From: Dipteris shenzhenensis
Lineage: Eukaryota > Polypodiophyta > Polypodiopsida > Gleicheniales
Length of the DNA: 64,000 bases
Reading direction: 5' to 3' (one strand)
Assembly (NCBI GenBank): GCA_047967505.1
Contig: CM106541.1
This document shows, in pieces, positions 23,405 to 33,208 of the stretch (position 1 is the first letter of the stretch; each line of letters opens with the position of its first letter). The notes beneath the pieces were generated by a model. That model did not search any database, was not told the origin of the DNA, and worked only from the letters and a program-made list of their open reading frames with translations. The translations under genes were made by a program, and so were the position numbers.

Positions 23405-24400
23405 ATGGCATCTGATTCTCTTTCACAGATTGTCACTGAAAAGCTTGACAAGAACAACTTCCAGGCATGGAAGTTTACAATGACGAATTTCTTGATGGGA
23501 AAAGGCTATTGGGAGTTCATTACAGGAAATGAAGAAGAACCTGTTCTTCCTAATGTTCCCAGTCAACAGGAAATGCAGGCATTCAAAGGATGGCATGAGA
23601 GAGCCAGGAAAGTTATGTACTGGCTGTCTATCAGTATTTTGGACTCCATGATTATGCATATTCAGGATGCAAGTACGCCAAAGGAGGCATGGGATACTTT
23701 GGCAAAAATGTACAGCACAAATACGCAAGCCAGGAAAATGCAGCTCAAGCAGGAGCTGCACAATGTGTAGAGAGAAAACATGAGCATCAATGACTACCAC
23801 ATGAAGGTGAAGAAAATTGCGGATGCACTTGCTTCCATTGGGTCACCAGTGGATGATGACGATTTGGTTTCTGTGACCTTGAATGGTCTAGGAAAGGATT
23901 ATGCACAATTCCGGACATCCATTGCCGTCCGTGAAAAATTTCCAGATTTTGAGGAGTTGATTGCTCTTCTAATTTCTGAAGAGCAGAGAAATGGGGGTGC
24001 ATCTTCTTCAGTAGGAACTTCAAAAGAAACTGTCTTCTACTCAAATGCTAGCAGAGGTAGAGGCAGAGGTAGAGGAGGCCGATCTGCAGGCCGTGGTAGA
24101 AATCAGAATATGCAGCAAATGCAAGAAAACCAGTCCTATGCAGGAGGACGTGGTAACTCTAGAGGCAGGGGGAGCCAAAGAGGCCATGGTGGATGGCAGA
24201 GAGGCCAAAATGCAAACAGCAATGTTGAATGCTACTATTGTGGCAAAATGGGTCATATGGCTAAGGACTGCTATAAAAAGCAGAATGACATTATGACTGG
24301 AAAATTGCAGCAAGGCAATTATGCATCTTCTAGTAGGCAGGGTGATGACAGAAATGAGCATCTATTTATGGTGCAGCATATGACCAATTCTGTGACAAGT
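23405..24400 (+). pseudogene. gag, copia family 1
   Basis: Starts at ATG 23405 (MASDSLSQIV), after a 530-base leader. Residues 1-121 form the UBN2/gag-like region. A TAG at 23768 (CAG in the sibling) breaks the frame, which reopens as MSINDYHMKVKKIADAL...LISEEQRNGG. A Gly/Arg-rich segment (RGRGRGRGG, about 24055-24200) precedes the zinc knuckle CYYCGKMGHMAKDC at 24230-24271. Gag would assemble virus-like particles in the cytoplasm and bind element RNA through the knuckle and RG-rich part. Gag runs into pol without a frame change, as is usual for copia. Confidence 0.92.
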
Positions 24401-27400
24401 GCAGAAGAACGAAATGATGTGTGGTATGTTGACTCAGGTGCGTCAAACCACATGACAGGTCATGTAGAATGGGTGCAAGATGCAAGGAAAATGGAAAAAC
24501 CAGGATTTGTGGAGACTGGTGATGATACTGCACATCCTATTGTGCAAATTGGCAAAATTCCTTTGTCTATGCAGGATGGGAAAAAGAAATACTTATCTGA
24601 TGTATTTCATGTCCCGAACATCACCAAGAACCTGGTTTCTGTTGGTCAGATGGTTGAGCAGGGCTTGCAGGTCAGATTTAATCCTCATGGATGCTTTGTT
24701 GAGGATATGAAAAATAATGGTCACTTGATAGCAAAAGGAAAGAAGAAGGGTAGGATGTTTACGTTGGATGCGGACATGCCTGAATTGAGTGCAGCAATGT
24801 TTGCACATGGGACCGGTGTAGTTGTAGATATTGATATCTGGCACAAACACATTGGTCATGTTAATATACAGCGACTTAAATCAATGCAAGCCCAAAATAT
24901 TGTTGCAGGATTGCCTAAATTCAAGGTTGCAGAAATGCACAAGGTTTGTGAAGCCTGTCAATTTGGGAAACAGGCAAGGAAACCTTTTCCTAGGCATGTT
25001 CAAGAGAGTAAAAAGCCATTGGAATTAATCCATTTTGATGTGTGGACTACTAAAGCTGCATCTATTGGTGGCTGTCACTATTTTGTAACATTTATTGATG
25101 ACTTCAACAGAAAACTGTGGGTGTATTTTATGAAAAAGAAAAGTGAAGTGTTTGGGCACTTCAAAGCTTTTAAAGCTATGGTTGAAAAAGAAACAGGCCT
25201 GTAAATAAAATGCCTAAGGTCAGATGGAGGGGGAGAGTACCTCTCAAATGAGTTTGCAAGGTTCTTGCAGGAGCATGGTATAAAGCAGCAATATTCATGC
25301 AGTCATACCCCACAGCAAAATGGAATTGCAGAAAGAAAAAACAGGCATATTGAAGAGGTATCTCGGGCTATGCTAAATGAAAAAGATCTACCAGATTATT
25401 ATTGGGCTGAAGCAGTTGCTACAGCAGTCTATATAATGAATAGGACTCCCACTGCAGCAATACATGGCATGACGCCAGAGGAGATGTATACTGGTAGGAA
25501 ACCAGATATTTCTCATTTGAAGATTTTTGGTTGCATTGCCTATGTCCATGTGCTAGATGAGTTGAGGTCCAAGTTGGATCCAAAAGCTGAGAAGTGCGTC
25601 TTTATTGGTTATTCTCTGCAGCAGAAAGGGTACAGATGCTATAACCCTTCTACACGTAAGTTCACAGTGAGCAGAGATGTTGTTTTTGATGAGATGAGCA
25701 GCTGGTATAAACCAGTAAATGTGATGATTGATGTAGATGCACAAAATGGTAATGCTGCACAGAATGCACAGCAGCAATCACAAAATATCAGTGGACCTGG
25801 AGTGTCCTCTACCAGTGGTTCACATACTTCGCCATGGACAGGTAGATTGAGATCAGGAGAATCCCCTCAAAGCAATGCAGAGAGTGGTATGCAGGTATCA
25901 CGAAAAGGAAAAGAGAAGGTAGATCAGTCCATGTTTGATGTGAATGCAGGTCACTCTTGTGTGGATGGTGAATCTAGTGGCTCAGAACAGAGCATTGATG
26001 ATGAGTTGGGTATTCCTTCTGTTGTTACACCTGGAGTAAGGAAGACCAGGGATGTTTTGAGAGCATCTGGAAGTGAGCCTATTTTGCGCAAGGTCTACCA
26101 GGGTCAGGTATCCCGTGGATAGACTGAAATATGATGGATTTACAGCCATTCACTATGCCTATATGGTCAAAGTGATACAGGAACCAGAACCCACTTCTTT
26201 TGAGCAAGCCATGGGAAATGAAAAATGGGAGAAAGCCATGGATGAAGAAATGGATGCCTTGGATGCAAATGCTACATGGGAATTGGTACCTTTGCCTAAA
26301 GACAAGAATGCAATTGGCTGTAAGTGGGTTTATAAGATCAAACACAATGCAGATGGTTCTGTGAATAGATACAAGTCAAGATTAGTTGTCAAGGGGTATG
26401 CACAGACATATGGCATTGATTATGAAGAAACTTTCAGCCCAGTTGCAAGGATGGCAACCGTAAGAGCAGCCATTGCTATGGCTACATCAAAGGGATGGTC
26501 TTTACATCAGATGGATGTAAAGAATGCCTTCTTGCATGGTGATTTGCAAGAAGAGGTCTTTATGGAGCAGCCAGCAGGTTATGTTCATGCTATTCATCCT
26601 GAGTTTGTTTGCAGGTTGAAGAAAGCCTTGTATGGCTTGAAGCAAGCACCTAGAGAATGGTCTGACAAGATAGGACAGTATCTTGTCACTATTGGCTTTC
26701 AGATTTCCAAGGCAGATTTCTCACTCTATGTGAGAAAAACAGAGAAAGGGATTATGCTGCTTGTCATTTATGTTGATGATTTGATCATCACAGGTGATAG
26801 TGATGAAGATATCCTTCATGTGAAAATGCTATTGAGGTAGAAGTTTGAGATGAAGGATCTGGGAGAGCTGCGTTATTTCTTGGGCATTGAGGTGATTAGA
26901 TCACCAAGTGGGATACAGCTCTTACAGAGGCAGTATGGATTGGACATGCTGTCCAAATATGGGATGACAGGCTGTAAGCCTATTTCAGTTCCTTTGGAGC
27001 AGAATGTGAAGCTGAGTGCAGATGCAGGTGCGCTTCTGGAAGACCCTACTATGTAGAGACGCATAGTAGGAAGTTTGATTTACATGACTATTACCAGGCC
27101 AGATTTGAGCTATGCTGTTGGGTTGGTAAGTCGGTTTATGTAGGCTCCAAGGAAACCGCATTTGGATGCGGCTAGACGCATACTCAGGTATGTGAAGTCC
27201 ACATTGCAGTATGGACTATTTTATGAGGCTGGGGTTCAGATATAGTTGCATGGATACACTGATGCTGATTGGGCTGGTAGTATTTCTGATAGGCGATCTA
27301 CCAGTGGATATGTGTTCTCTTTTGGGAGTGCTGCAGTCACTTGGAGCAGCAAGAAACAGCCTATAGTTGCCTTGTCGAGCACAGAGGCTGAGTACAGAGG

Positions 27401-27704
27401 TGCAGCAATGGCTGCATGTGAGGTAGCTTGGTTGCATAAGCTACTCTATGATATGCATCAGTCTACAGATGGGCCGGTTGTCATTTATTGTGACAACATG
27501 AGTAGTATACATTTGGCAAAGAACCCAGTCTTTCATGCCAGAACAAAGCACATTGAGGTGCATTATCACTATGTGCGGGAGAAGGTTTTACTAGGTCTTA
27601 TTGATCTAGTTTATGTCAGCACAGAGGATCAGGTAGCTGACATATTCACGAAAGCATTGGGCACAGAGAAGCTGTGCAAGTTCAGAGTCCTGCTTGGTGT
27701 GTAG
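24401..27704 (+). pseudogene. pol (protease, integrase, RT, RNase H), copia family 1
   Basis: The protease motif WYVDSGASNHM has its catalytic Asp at 24431. The HHCC integrase start is HKHIGH...CEACQFGK. The integrase core includes FVTFIDD and, after a TAA stop at 25202, QQNG.AERKNRH, with GYSLQQKGYRCY further on. A frameshift near 26090 leads into RT with KWVYK.K, MDVKNAFLHGDL, LYGLKQAPR and the YVDD active site at 26769-26780. RNase H keeps [19 protein letters not shown] and [11 protein letters not shown]. Stops TAG lie at 26838, 27054, 27141 and 27243. Most equal CAG in the copy at 39974. The terminal TAG at 27702 may itself be a mutation, since the sibling reads on toward its LTR. Confidence 0.94.
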
Positions 27705-27720
27705 GAATTGGGATTGAGCT

Positions 27721-27730
27721 CGAGGGGGAG
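27721..27730 (+). promoter_or_regulatory. Polypurine tract
   Basis: CGAGGGGGAG immediately before the 3' LTR primes plus-strand synthesis in LTR elements. The same tract precedes the 3' LTR of the sibling at 45179. Confidence 0.9.
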
Positions 27731-28083
27731 TGTTGAGATATCGAGCTCCACTCGCGATATGTCAGGGTGACCGTTGTGTATTTATGTCACCGACTTGTTA
27801 GCTGGAGATGCGGTTGGTACACCACCCATGAATAATAGCTCGATGACAGCTATCCTTATCTACTCTAGTTTGTGGCTCAGTTAGTATGCCACCTTAGTTA
27901 GTTGAGTTTGATTGGAGACCCACATATAGGGTTCTTCTATTTCTTTGTACAAGAGTTCTTTTGGCTTTCACAACTAAGAAGAGGAAAACTGTTTTCAGCC
28001 TCCACCTTTGTGTGTATTCCCCCAATTGTTCATGTGAGAAAGCCGCAAGTGAGACTCCTTCCCTCTCTCCCACTATCTTCACA
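27731..28083 (+). repeat. 3' LTR, copia family 1
   Basis: 353 bp, same ends as the 5' LTR. The right TSD CACCA follows at 28084-28088. Confidence 0.96.
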
Positions 28084-28088
28084 CACCA

Positions 28089-28442
28089 TGGTTTGTGGAC
28101 TAATGGGGCCCTCTGTCCATTTGGAATACTCAAGGAATGGAGAAATCGCACTATAGAACAAAGGCAACATACTTCAAGAATATAAGGCATGGGGGTGGTA
28201 CCACGCAAAGCAATGCACTACACGAAATGTTCGACTAGATTTATAGATGTCTAGAGGCTAGGACTCTCAAGTGCAATAAGGTAGAGGTTTCAAGTCTTGC
28301 AAAAGCGGTTCAACATGTCAAAAAGACAAGGAGATGTGCTGCTTGGTGGAAGTCCTCAATAGGGAGTCAAGGGGTTGCACTTTGGTTGCAACAAAGAGTT
28401 AGACAGGGGAGGCATTATGTCCTAAGAGAGCCCCAAATGTAA
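28089..28442 (+). pseudogene. Four-exon gene of unknown function, rest of exon 4
   Basis: Joining 22485-22508 to 28089 (removing the copia element and one CACCA) restores a single frame through the junction: HMLYACAPWFVD then WGPLSIWNTQGMEKSHY and FKNIRHGGG, ending at TAA 28440-28442. The frame crossing the excised insertion shows this is the 3' end of the gene at 19976. It has two in-frame stops (after WFVD and near 28234). The GMEKSHY...RHGGG block seems familiar from repetitive genes of seedless plants, but I cannot name the family. Confidence 0.6.
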
Positions 28443-28637
28443 AATGTTTGATGAATAAAGTGAACACTATTTTGAGTCAACTATAGATTCCAAAGTTCAC
28501 AAATTTGTTTGGAAATTGCAGAATTGCATGTGCGACATGGCAGGGCAGAGGGGTGAGTGGGTTGAGAGGGAGGGTGGTAAAGATTAAGTATTACCAAACT
28601 GGTGACAAAAGACTAGGGGGGAGGGGGTGCACTCAAA

Positions 28638-28698
28638 AAACCCTAATTTAAAAGAAAAACCCTAAAGTGCTTTAAAAAATACTATATAAAGCACTTTA
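28638..28698 (+). promoter_or_regulatory. Promoter-like region of the H3-like gene: two telo-boxes, TATA box, 12-bp inverted repeat
   Basis: AAACCCTAA occurs at 28638-28646 and 28657-28665. This telo-box is known from promoters of plant histone, ribosomal-protein and other cell-cycle genes. TATATAAA follows at 28683-28690, 32 bases before the ATG at 28722, which would give a very short leader. TAAAGTGCTTTA (28663-28674) and its reverse complement TAAAGCACTTTA (28687-28698) form perfect 12-bp arms with a 12-bp spacer around the TATA box. Function is inferred; no expression evidence is available here. Confidence 0.5.
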
Positions 28699-28721
28699 AA
28701 ATCCTAAAATCCCTCATTTCT

Positions 28722-29837
28722 ATGGCACGAGTTAAACAAATTGCTAGACCCATTGGATGCCATTTAGACACTACCTGCTCTCCTCCTCACAACTCCATGG
28801 CCTCTGAACACACTACAAGCCCTAGTGGCCAAGAGGGAAATGATCAATAGGGATCTAAAGGCGGTTCTCATCATCAGGAGTCCAAGCAATGCAAGTCCCC
28901 ACCATCTGACTCTCATGGGAGATCCCAGGGATCTTAGCACCATGAGGAATCCCAGCACGATGAAGGATCCAAGCACGATCAGGGGTCCTCTCAGTCCTTC
29001 CACACAACTAACCATGGAAGTAGAGAGGTCTCCTAATAGGGGCAAAATATTCCAATCAATCGTGATCAACTGCCCCTCCCTCCTCCGTGGGGTCTTGGCA
29101 TGGAGTATCTAGACCAACAAGGGGAGCAAGAAAGGAAAAGAGAGGAGATGGAGAGATTAAAGGGGCCACAACAAGAGGAAGTATTTGGCGGGCTCGCAGA
29201 TATAATGAACCTTGGCCCCAATCCTCCAACCAAGCAAACCGCATGGAAGAGCACCATCAACCCTCTATTCCTCGATATTATCACATATGAGGAGCCTCTA
29301 GTATGAGCTAAGCAAGAGCCTCAGCCTGCTATCTCATAGCCTCATGAAAAGGAAAAGAGACCAAGGACAAAGAAGACCCCTAGGTGCGACAAGCCACCTC
29401 AAAGGACCCACTAGACATAGGAAGAGGAGTCTGAAGAGGTGGTTGCAAGGGAGGAGAGGCGAAAGAAGTTCAAAGCGGACAAGCGGCCATGGGGCCATGT
29501 CCAAAGGCTAGTGTAGGGTCCCCCAAAGATTAAGAGGCACAAAAAATTAGGCGTGAAGGCACTTTAGGAGATCCACAAGTTCCAAACCACTGTGGACAAT
29601 CTCATTCCCCATGCACCCTTCCAACGTGTTATACGTGAAATAGCACAGCATTACAAGGATGATGTGTGTTTCACTTTAGGCACTATGGGAGCAATTCAGG
29701 AGGCAACGGAGGAGATGACAGTAGGTCTTTTTGAAGATGCAAACTTATGCGCTATCCATGCCAAAAGAGTAACAGTGATGGACAAGGACATTGCACTCAC
29801 CAAGCGCATCCGCTCTGATCCCTCCCTTAGGCCCTAG
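28722..29837 (+). pseudogene. Histone H3-like gene with ~280-residue N-terminal tail, nonsense-riddled
   Basis: One uninterrupted frame of 372 codons, with no frameshift and no intron, runs from ATG 28722 to TAG 29835. It starts MARVKQIARPIG, close to the H3 tail MARTKQTARKSTG. It ends in an H3 histone fold (29568-29834): [17 protein letters not shown] (alphaN/alpha1), then [21 protein letters not shown] (alpha2-alpha3, one residue longer than I should quote in full context), then RIR. Loop 1 has canonical H3 length, unlike typical CenH3. The tail between is hydrophilic: Ser/His/Gln-rich, then Glu/Arg/Lys-rich with PRTKKTP and KRHKKLG. In-frame stops are at 28848, 28935, 29034, 29037, 29304, 29337, 29412, 29418, 29514 and 29565; eight of ten are TAG, fitting CAG-to-TAG decay. 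As it stands only the fold after 29568 is open. Alternatives are a CenH3 relative or a gene captured by a mobile element. Confidence 0.8.
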
Positions 29838-30086
29838 ATGTTGTTTAGGTTTATTTGGTGTAACCTGAATCATTTTGTAAATCTCTTCCCTTTGAGGCCA
29901 ATGAATAGAATATATTTTTATCTTCTATTACTGTTCCCATGTTATTATACATGTTACGTGATGCTTTTCATTAATTTATGCAAGTTCAATGTGAATTTGA
30001 GTGGTCAAATGACATTTTTTCACCGTGGCACAGAAGGCAAATGTGTTCTGCATCATGCGAGGAGCTCAAAAATGCCAAAATCCCAG
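29838..30086 (+). other. Downstream region of the H3-like gene, up to a truncated LTR
   Basis: AT-rich sequence with AATGAATAGAATAT-type motifs that could serve as plant polyadenylation signals. It ends where homology to the family 2 copia LTR begins near 30087. No further gene is seen. Confidence 0.35.
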
Positions 30087-30391
30087 TCGACCATTTTGGG
30101 TGGACTAGGTCAGTCACCACATTGGGTCTAACCGACTACGACTAGTGGCTATATAAGAGCAAGCCCATGAAGCCCATTTCATCACAAGCTAAAGCAACCC
30201 TGATTCCTTAGCATCCAACCTCCATCCTTTATTGTTTTGAGCTCACCATCAAAGCTGGCTAGGAGGCAATGCCATCTATTGTATCAATTCTACTTTAATC
30301 AAATTTTTGATTCTCCATACTATCTGGTTTTCTCTCTTGCATACGAGATCATGTTATCTATTGAGCGCAGACATTGTATTGTTTTCTTAGA
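30087..30391 (+). repeat. Truncated 5' LTR, copia family 2 copy 1
   Basis: Matches the last ~330 bases of the 3' LTR at 34634-35244, including GGCTATATAAGAGCAAGCCC (TATA box) and TCTCTTGCATACGAGATC. It ends GTTTTCTTAGA instead of CTTACA. Confidence 0.85.
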
Positions 30392-30448
30392 TGGTATCAG
30401 AGCCTAGACTCTAGCAAGAAGATTTGGTAGTGTGTTCGCGAGCAGATT

Positions 30449-31500
30449 GTGAGAGATGGGCCTGCAAGACTGCGAATCCCACCATTCGGCGAAAGCGGAA
30501 AGTTGGATGGCTCTAACTATCCACTCTGGAAGTTCAAGATGAAGACCATCCTAAGTGCATATGAGCTTTGGGACACTGCTACTGGGGTGGACGTGAGGCC
30601 GATTGTGAGACCGGATTCAGCCAATGTAGGACAACAGATAGTACCAACTGCGGATGCGATTCTTGCGTGGACAAGAAGAAATGCATATGCGCTGTGTTCT
30701 ATTGTCTGTAGTGTAAGTGATTCCATCATGGCATTATTTCAACATGTCACCACAGTAGAGGAGGCATGCACGATCTTGAAAAATCAGTACGTGACCACGA
30801 ATCAGATGTGGATTCAGAATCTGGAGACTCAACTCGCAAATGAGAAACTGTTTGAATCTAAAGCAGCAGAGAAGCTCATCACCAGGGTGAAGAATCTGTG
30901 CGATCAGATGACTGCGTTTGGCATCACCATCACCAGCAAGAATCTAGCGAGAAGGTGCATACGGATTCTCCCATCAAAGTACGACGGTCTTGTTACAGCA
31001 CTGAATACGTAGAACAAAAATCTGCCCCTCAATTTTGAGGATTTCGGTGCAATGCTTCTGAAGGAGGTGATGCACCAAAAGACGAGGACTGGAGAAGATT
31101 CGACTTTCTATGTTGGATCAAAGAAAGGTAAGGGTAAGGACTCCGATAACCCATCTTCTTCTGATGATAAAAAGAGAAAGAAGAACATCAAGTGCTTCTA
31201 TTGCAACAAGGCAGGGCACAAGAAGAATGAATGCCGAAAGAATATTGCAGATGATGAGAAGAACGTAGTAAAGAAAAAGTCCAGCAATAGCGCGCAGGGA
31301 GTACCAGTAGAGCTGTTCATAGCAATTGAGGAGATTTGCATGGAGGCAGTTCATGTACCTGCGAATGAACCTTGGATTATTGACAGTGGTGCATCGCGCC
31401 ACATGACCAGTCGGAAGGATTGGTATACCTCTCTACACCCGGTAGGGAATCACATCCTGGTAGCAGTCAGCAATGATGCAAAATCTCCCACAAAAGGATA
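30449..31500 (+). pseudogene. gag and protease start, copia family 2 copy 1
   Basis: The frame includes FGESGKLDGSNYPLWKFKMK, the conserved gag opening (F.G.NY..W...M). A TAG at 31010 is shared with copy 2. The zinc knuckle CFYCNKAGHKKNEC lies at 31193-31234 after a Lys/Ser-rich linker. The protease motif WIIDSGASRHMTS follows, with Asp at 31382. The frame closes at a TAA near 31499. Usual copia gag functions apply. Confidence 0.9.
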
Positions 31501-31504
31501 AGGT

Positions 31505-32591
31505 ATGATTACTCTCAAGTCAGATGGAGCTGTAAAGCAGTTGTCTGATGTTCTTTATGTGCTAGATATCAAGAGGAACTTGTTGTCTGTTTCTGCGATC
31601 ACAGATCGGGACCTCAAAGTTCAATTCGATAAGAATGGTGCACAAATCTTGGATCTTCAAGGGAACGTCATTGGTAAAGGTACACGACGCAACAACATCT
31701 ATGAACTCTTAGCTTTCAGTGCTTGAGCAGATGTGAAGAACACTAAGCTGTGGCATGAGAGGTTTGGTCATCTAAAAAGGAGATGCATAAAAGTGGAATG
31801 ATTGCAGACCTACCAGAAATTTCAGATCCGCCAGATGTATGTGAAGCTTGCTTGATGGGCAAGTAGCATCGGCAGCCCTTTCCTAAAGAGGCCAGCAAGG
31901 AAAAGGCTCCTTTTAGCTCGTTCACATGGACCTCTGTGGAAATATGGAGATGGAAGCTTTGGGTAGTTCCTACTACTTCATGACGCTGATCGACGACTAT
32001 AGTAGAAGGATATGGATATACTTCCTGAAGACTAAAGACAAGGCTTTTAGTAAGTTCAAGGAATGGCATGTAATGGTCGAGAAAGAATCGGGGAGAAAGG
32101 TGAAGAAATTGAGATCAGACCGAGGTGGAGAGTTCACATCAACTGAATTCGAAAGTTACTACAAAAGTCACGGGATCAAGAGGCAGAAACCCCCCCCACA
32201 TACATCACAGCAAAATGGAGTAGCAGAATGCAAGATGCACATCATCTGTGAAATGGGCCATCGTACGATGAAAGGGAAAGATTTGCCAAAGACTTTCTGG
32301 GCTGAAGCATGTAACACAGCAATTTACATTCTAAATCGTAGCTACACGAAGGCTGTGAATAGGATGACTCCACTGCAAGTCTTTTCTGGTAAGAAACCTT
32401 CAACTCCACATTTCAGAGTTTTTGGATGTGACTGTTTTGTGTGTGTCCCTGATGATAACAGGACCAAATGGGAACCAAAGTGCCGGAAGTGTATTTTCTT
32501 GGGCTACAGTGAAGAGGCGAAGGGTTACCATCTCTATAACCCTGTTACCAAGAAGGTAATAGTAAGTCATGATGTGGTCTTCTCAGAATAG
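31505..32591 (+). pseudogene. Integrase region, copia family 2 copy 1
   Basis: The segment from 31505 completes the protease. LWHERFGHL and CEACLMGK (the HHCC zinc domain) are readable near 31748-31866 with a frameshift and a TAG at 31864 where CAG is expected from the family (MGKQH). The core (31926-32591) has MTLIDDYSRRIW, LRSDRGGEF, HTSQQNGVAE and KTFWAEA, giving the DD-E triad. It ends in YHLYNPVTKKV and DVVFSE. Integrase inserts the cDNA into chromosomal DNA in the nucleus. Confidence 0.9.
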
Positions 32592-32670
32592 CCATATCAA
32601 TTGGAGGAGGATACTTCTTTCCCGGACAACCAGGACCAGGATATCCATCTAGTACCACCACCAACCTCGG

Positions 32671-32906
32671 GGGGGTCACTCATTATATGTAACCCTATCA
32701 TGTGAGTTCAATAGAAGGATGTTTTTAATATCTAAATTTAACAAAAGTTAATTTACATAAGGGAGTATTTAAAACAATTTTCAAAAAAATTTACAGATTT
32801 GTATAGAAAAAGGGTACATTTTATTAATAAAAAATTTACAGATAAGGGATTTTTGAAATATGCCTTGAACGCATGTGATATAGAGGGTTTATACATAGTG
32901 ACCCCC
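32671..32906. mobile_element. MITE-like insertion within copia pol
   Basis: A ~236-bp AT-rich, non-coding segment with imperfect terminal inverted repeats of about 42 bp: left GGGGGTCACTCATTATATG, right (reverse complement) GGGGGTCACTATGTATAAAC, both ending in GTTCAA. It separates the integrase from the RT linker, whose Pro-rich reading resumes right after it (PEPPTANRTPPTVLGR). G and C runs at the borders hide the target duplication, so the superfamily is undecided. No transposase is encoded. Confidence 0.75.
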
Positions 32907-33208
32907 CTGAGCCACCAACAGCAAACCGAACTCCCCCAACGGTGCTTGGGAGGATTCAAGATAAAGAAGATGAAGAAGAGCCTATAGAACCACAATGGCA
33001 ACGGCCATTCTCGAAGTGGGTAAAGCAGCTTTTGGATGGCAGAGAACCTCTAGCCATTAAGGAGGAACCATCCGAACACTACCGGTCCAAGAGATTAGAG
33101 GAGCAAAGAAGGGCGCAGGAACACTTGGTCAACTATTCTTTGATGACAGAAGTGATCCGTGCTGATGAACCCAAATGTCTTGAAGAGGCATAGGGTGATG
33201 ATAGGTGG

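Larger units (their letters stand above)
22509..28083 (+). mobile_element. Complete Ty1/copia element, family 1
   Basis: 5575 bp with two 353-bp LTRs differing at only about five positions (about 98.6% identical). The target duplication is CACCA at 22504-22508 and 28084-28088. The primer site TGGTATCAGAACC (22862-22874) follows the 5' LTR, and the polypurine tract CGAGGGGGAG (27721-27730) precedes the 3' LTR. Domain order gag-protease-integrase-RT-RNase H marks copia. The coding region has six in-frame stops and a frameshift, so it is recent but inactive. It sits in a coding exon of the gene at 19976-28442. Confidence 0.97.

Noticed and set aside
22672-23426. Short frames in LTRs and leader of copia family 1 (also near 19100-19560, 27894-28208 and 40140-40672)
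   Set aside because: They recur in every LTR copy in both orientations and are non-coding LTR sequence.
29066-29290. Overlapping frames antisense to the H3-like gene
   Set aside because: They are shadows of the 372-codon frame and lack any family motif.
28722-29837. CENH3 (centromeric H3) assignment
   Set aside because: A long tail would fit, but loop 1 has canonical H3 length and the alpha2 region reads [11 protein letters not shown] keep it as H3-like without a gene symbol.
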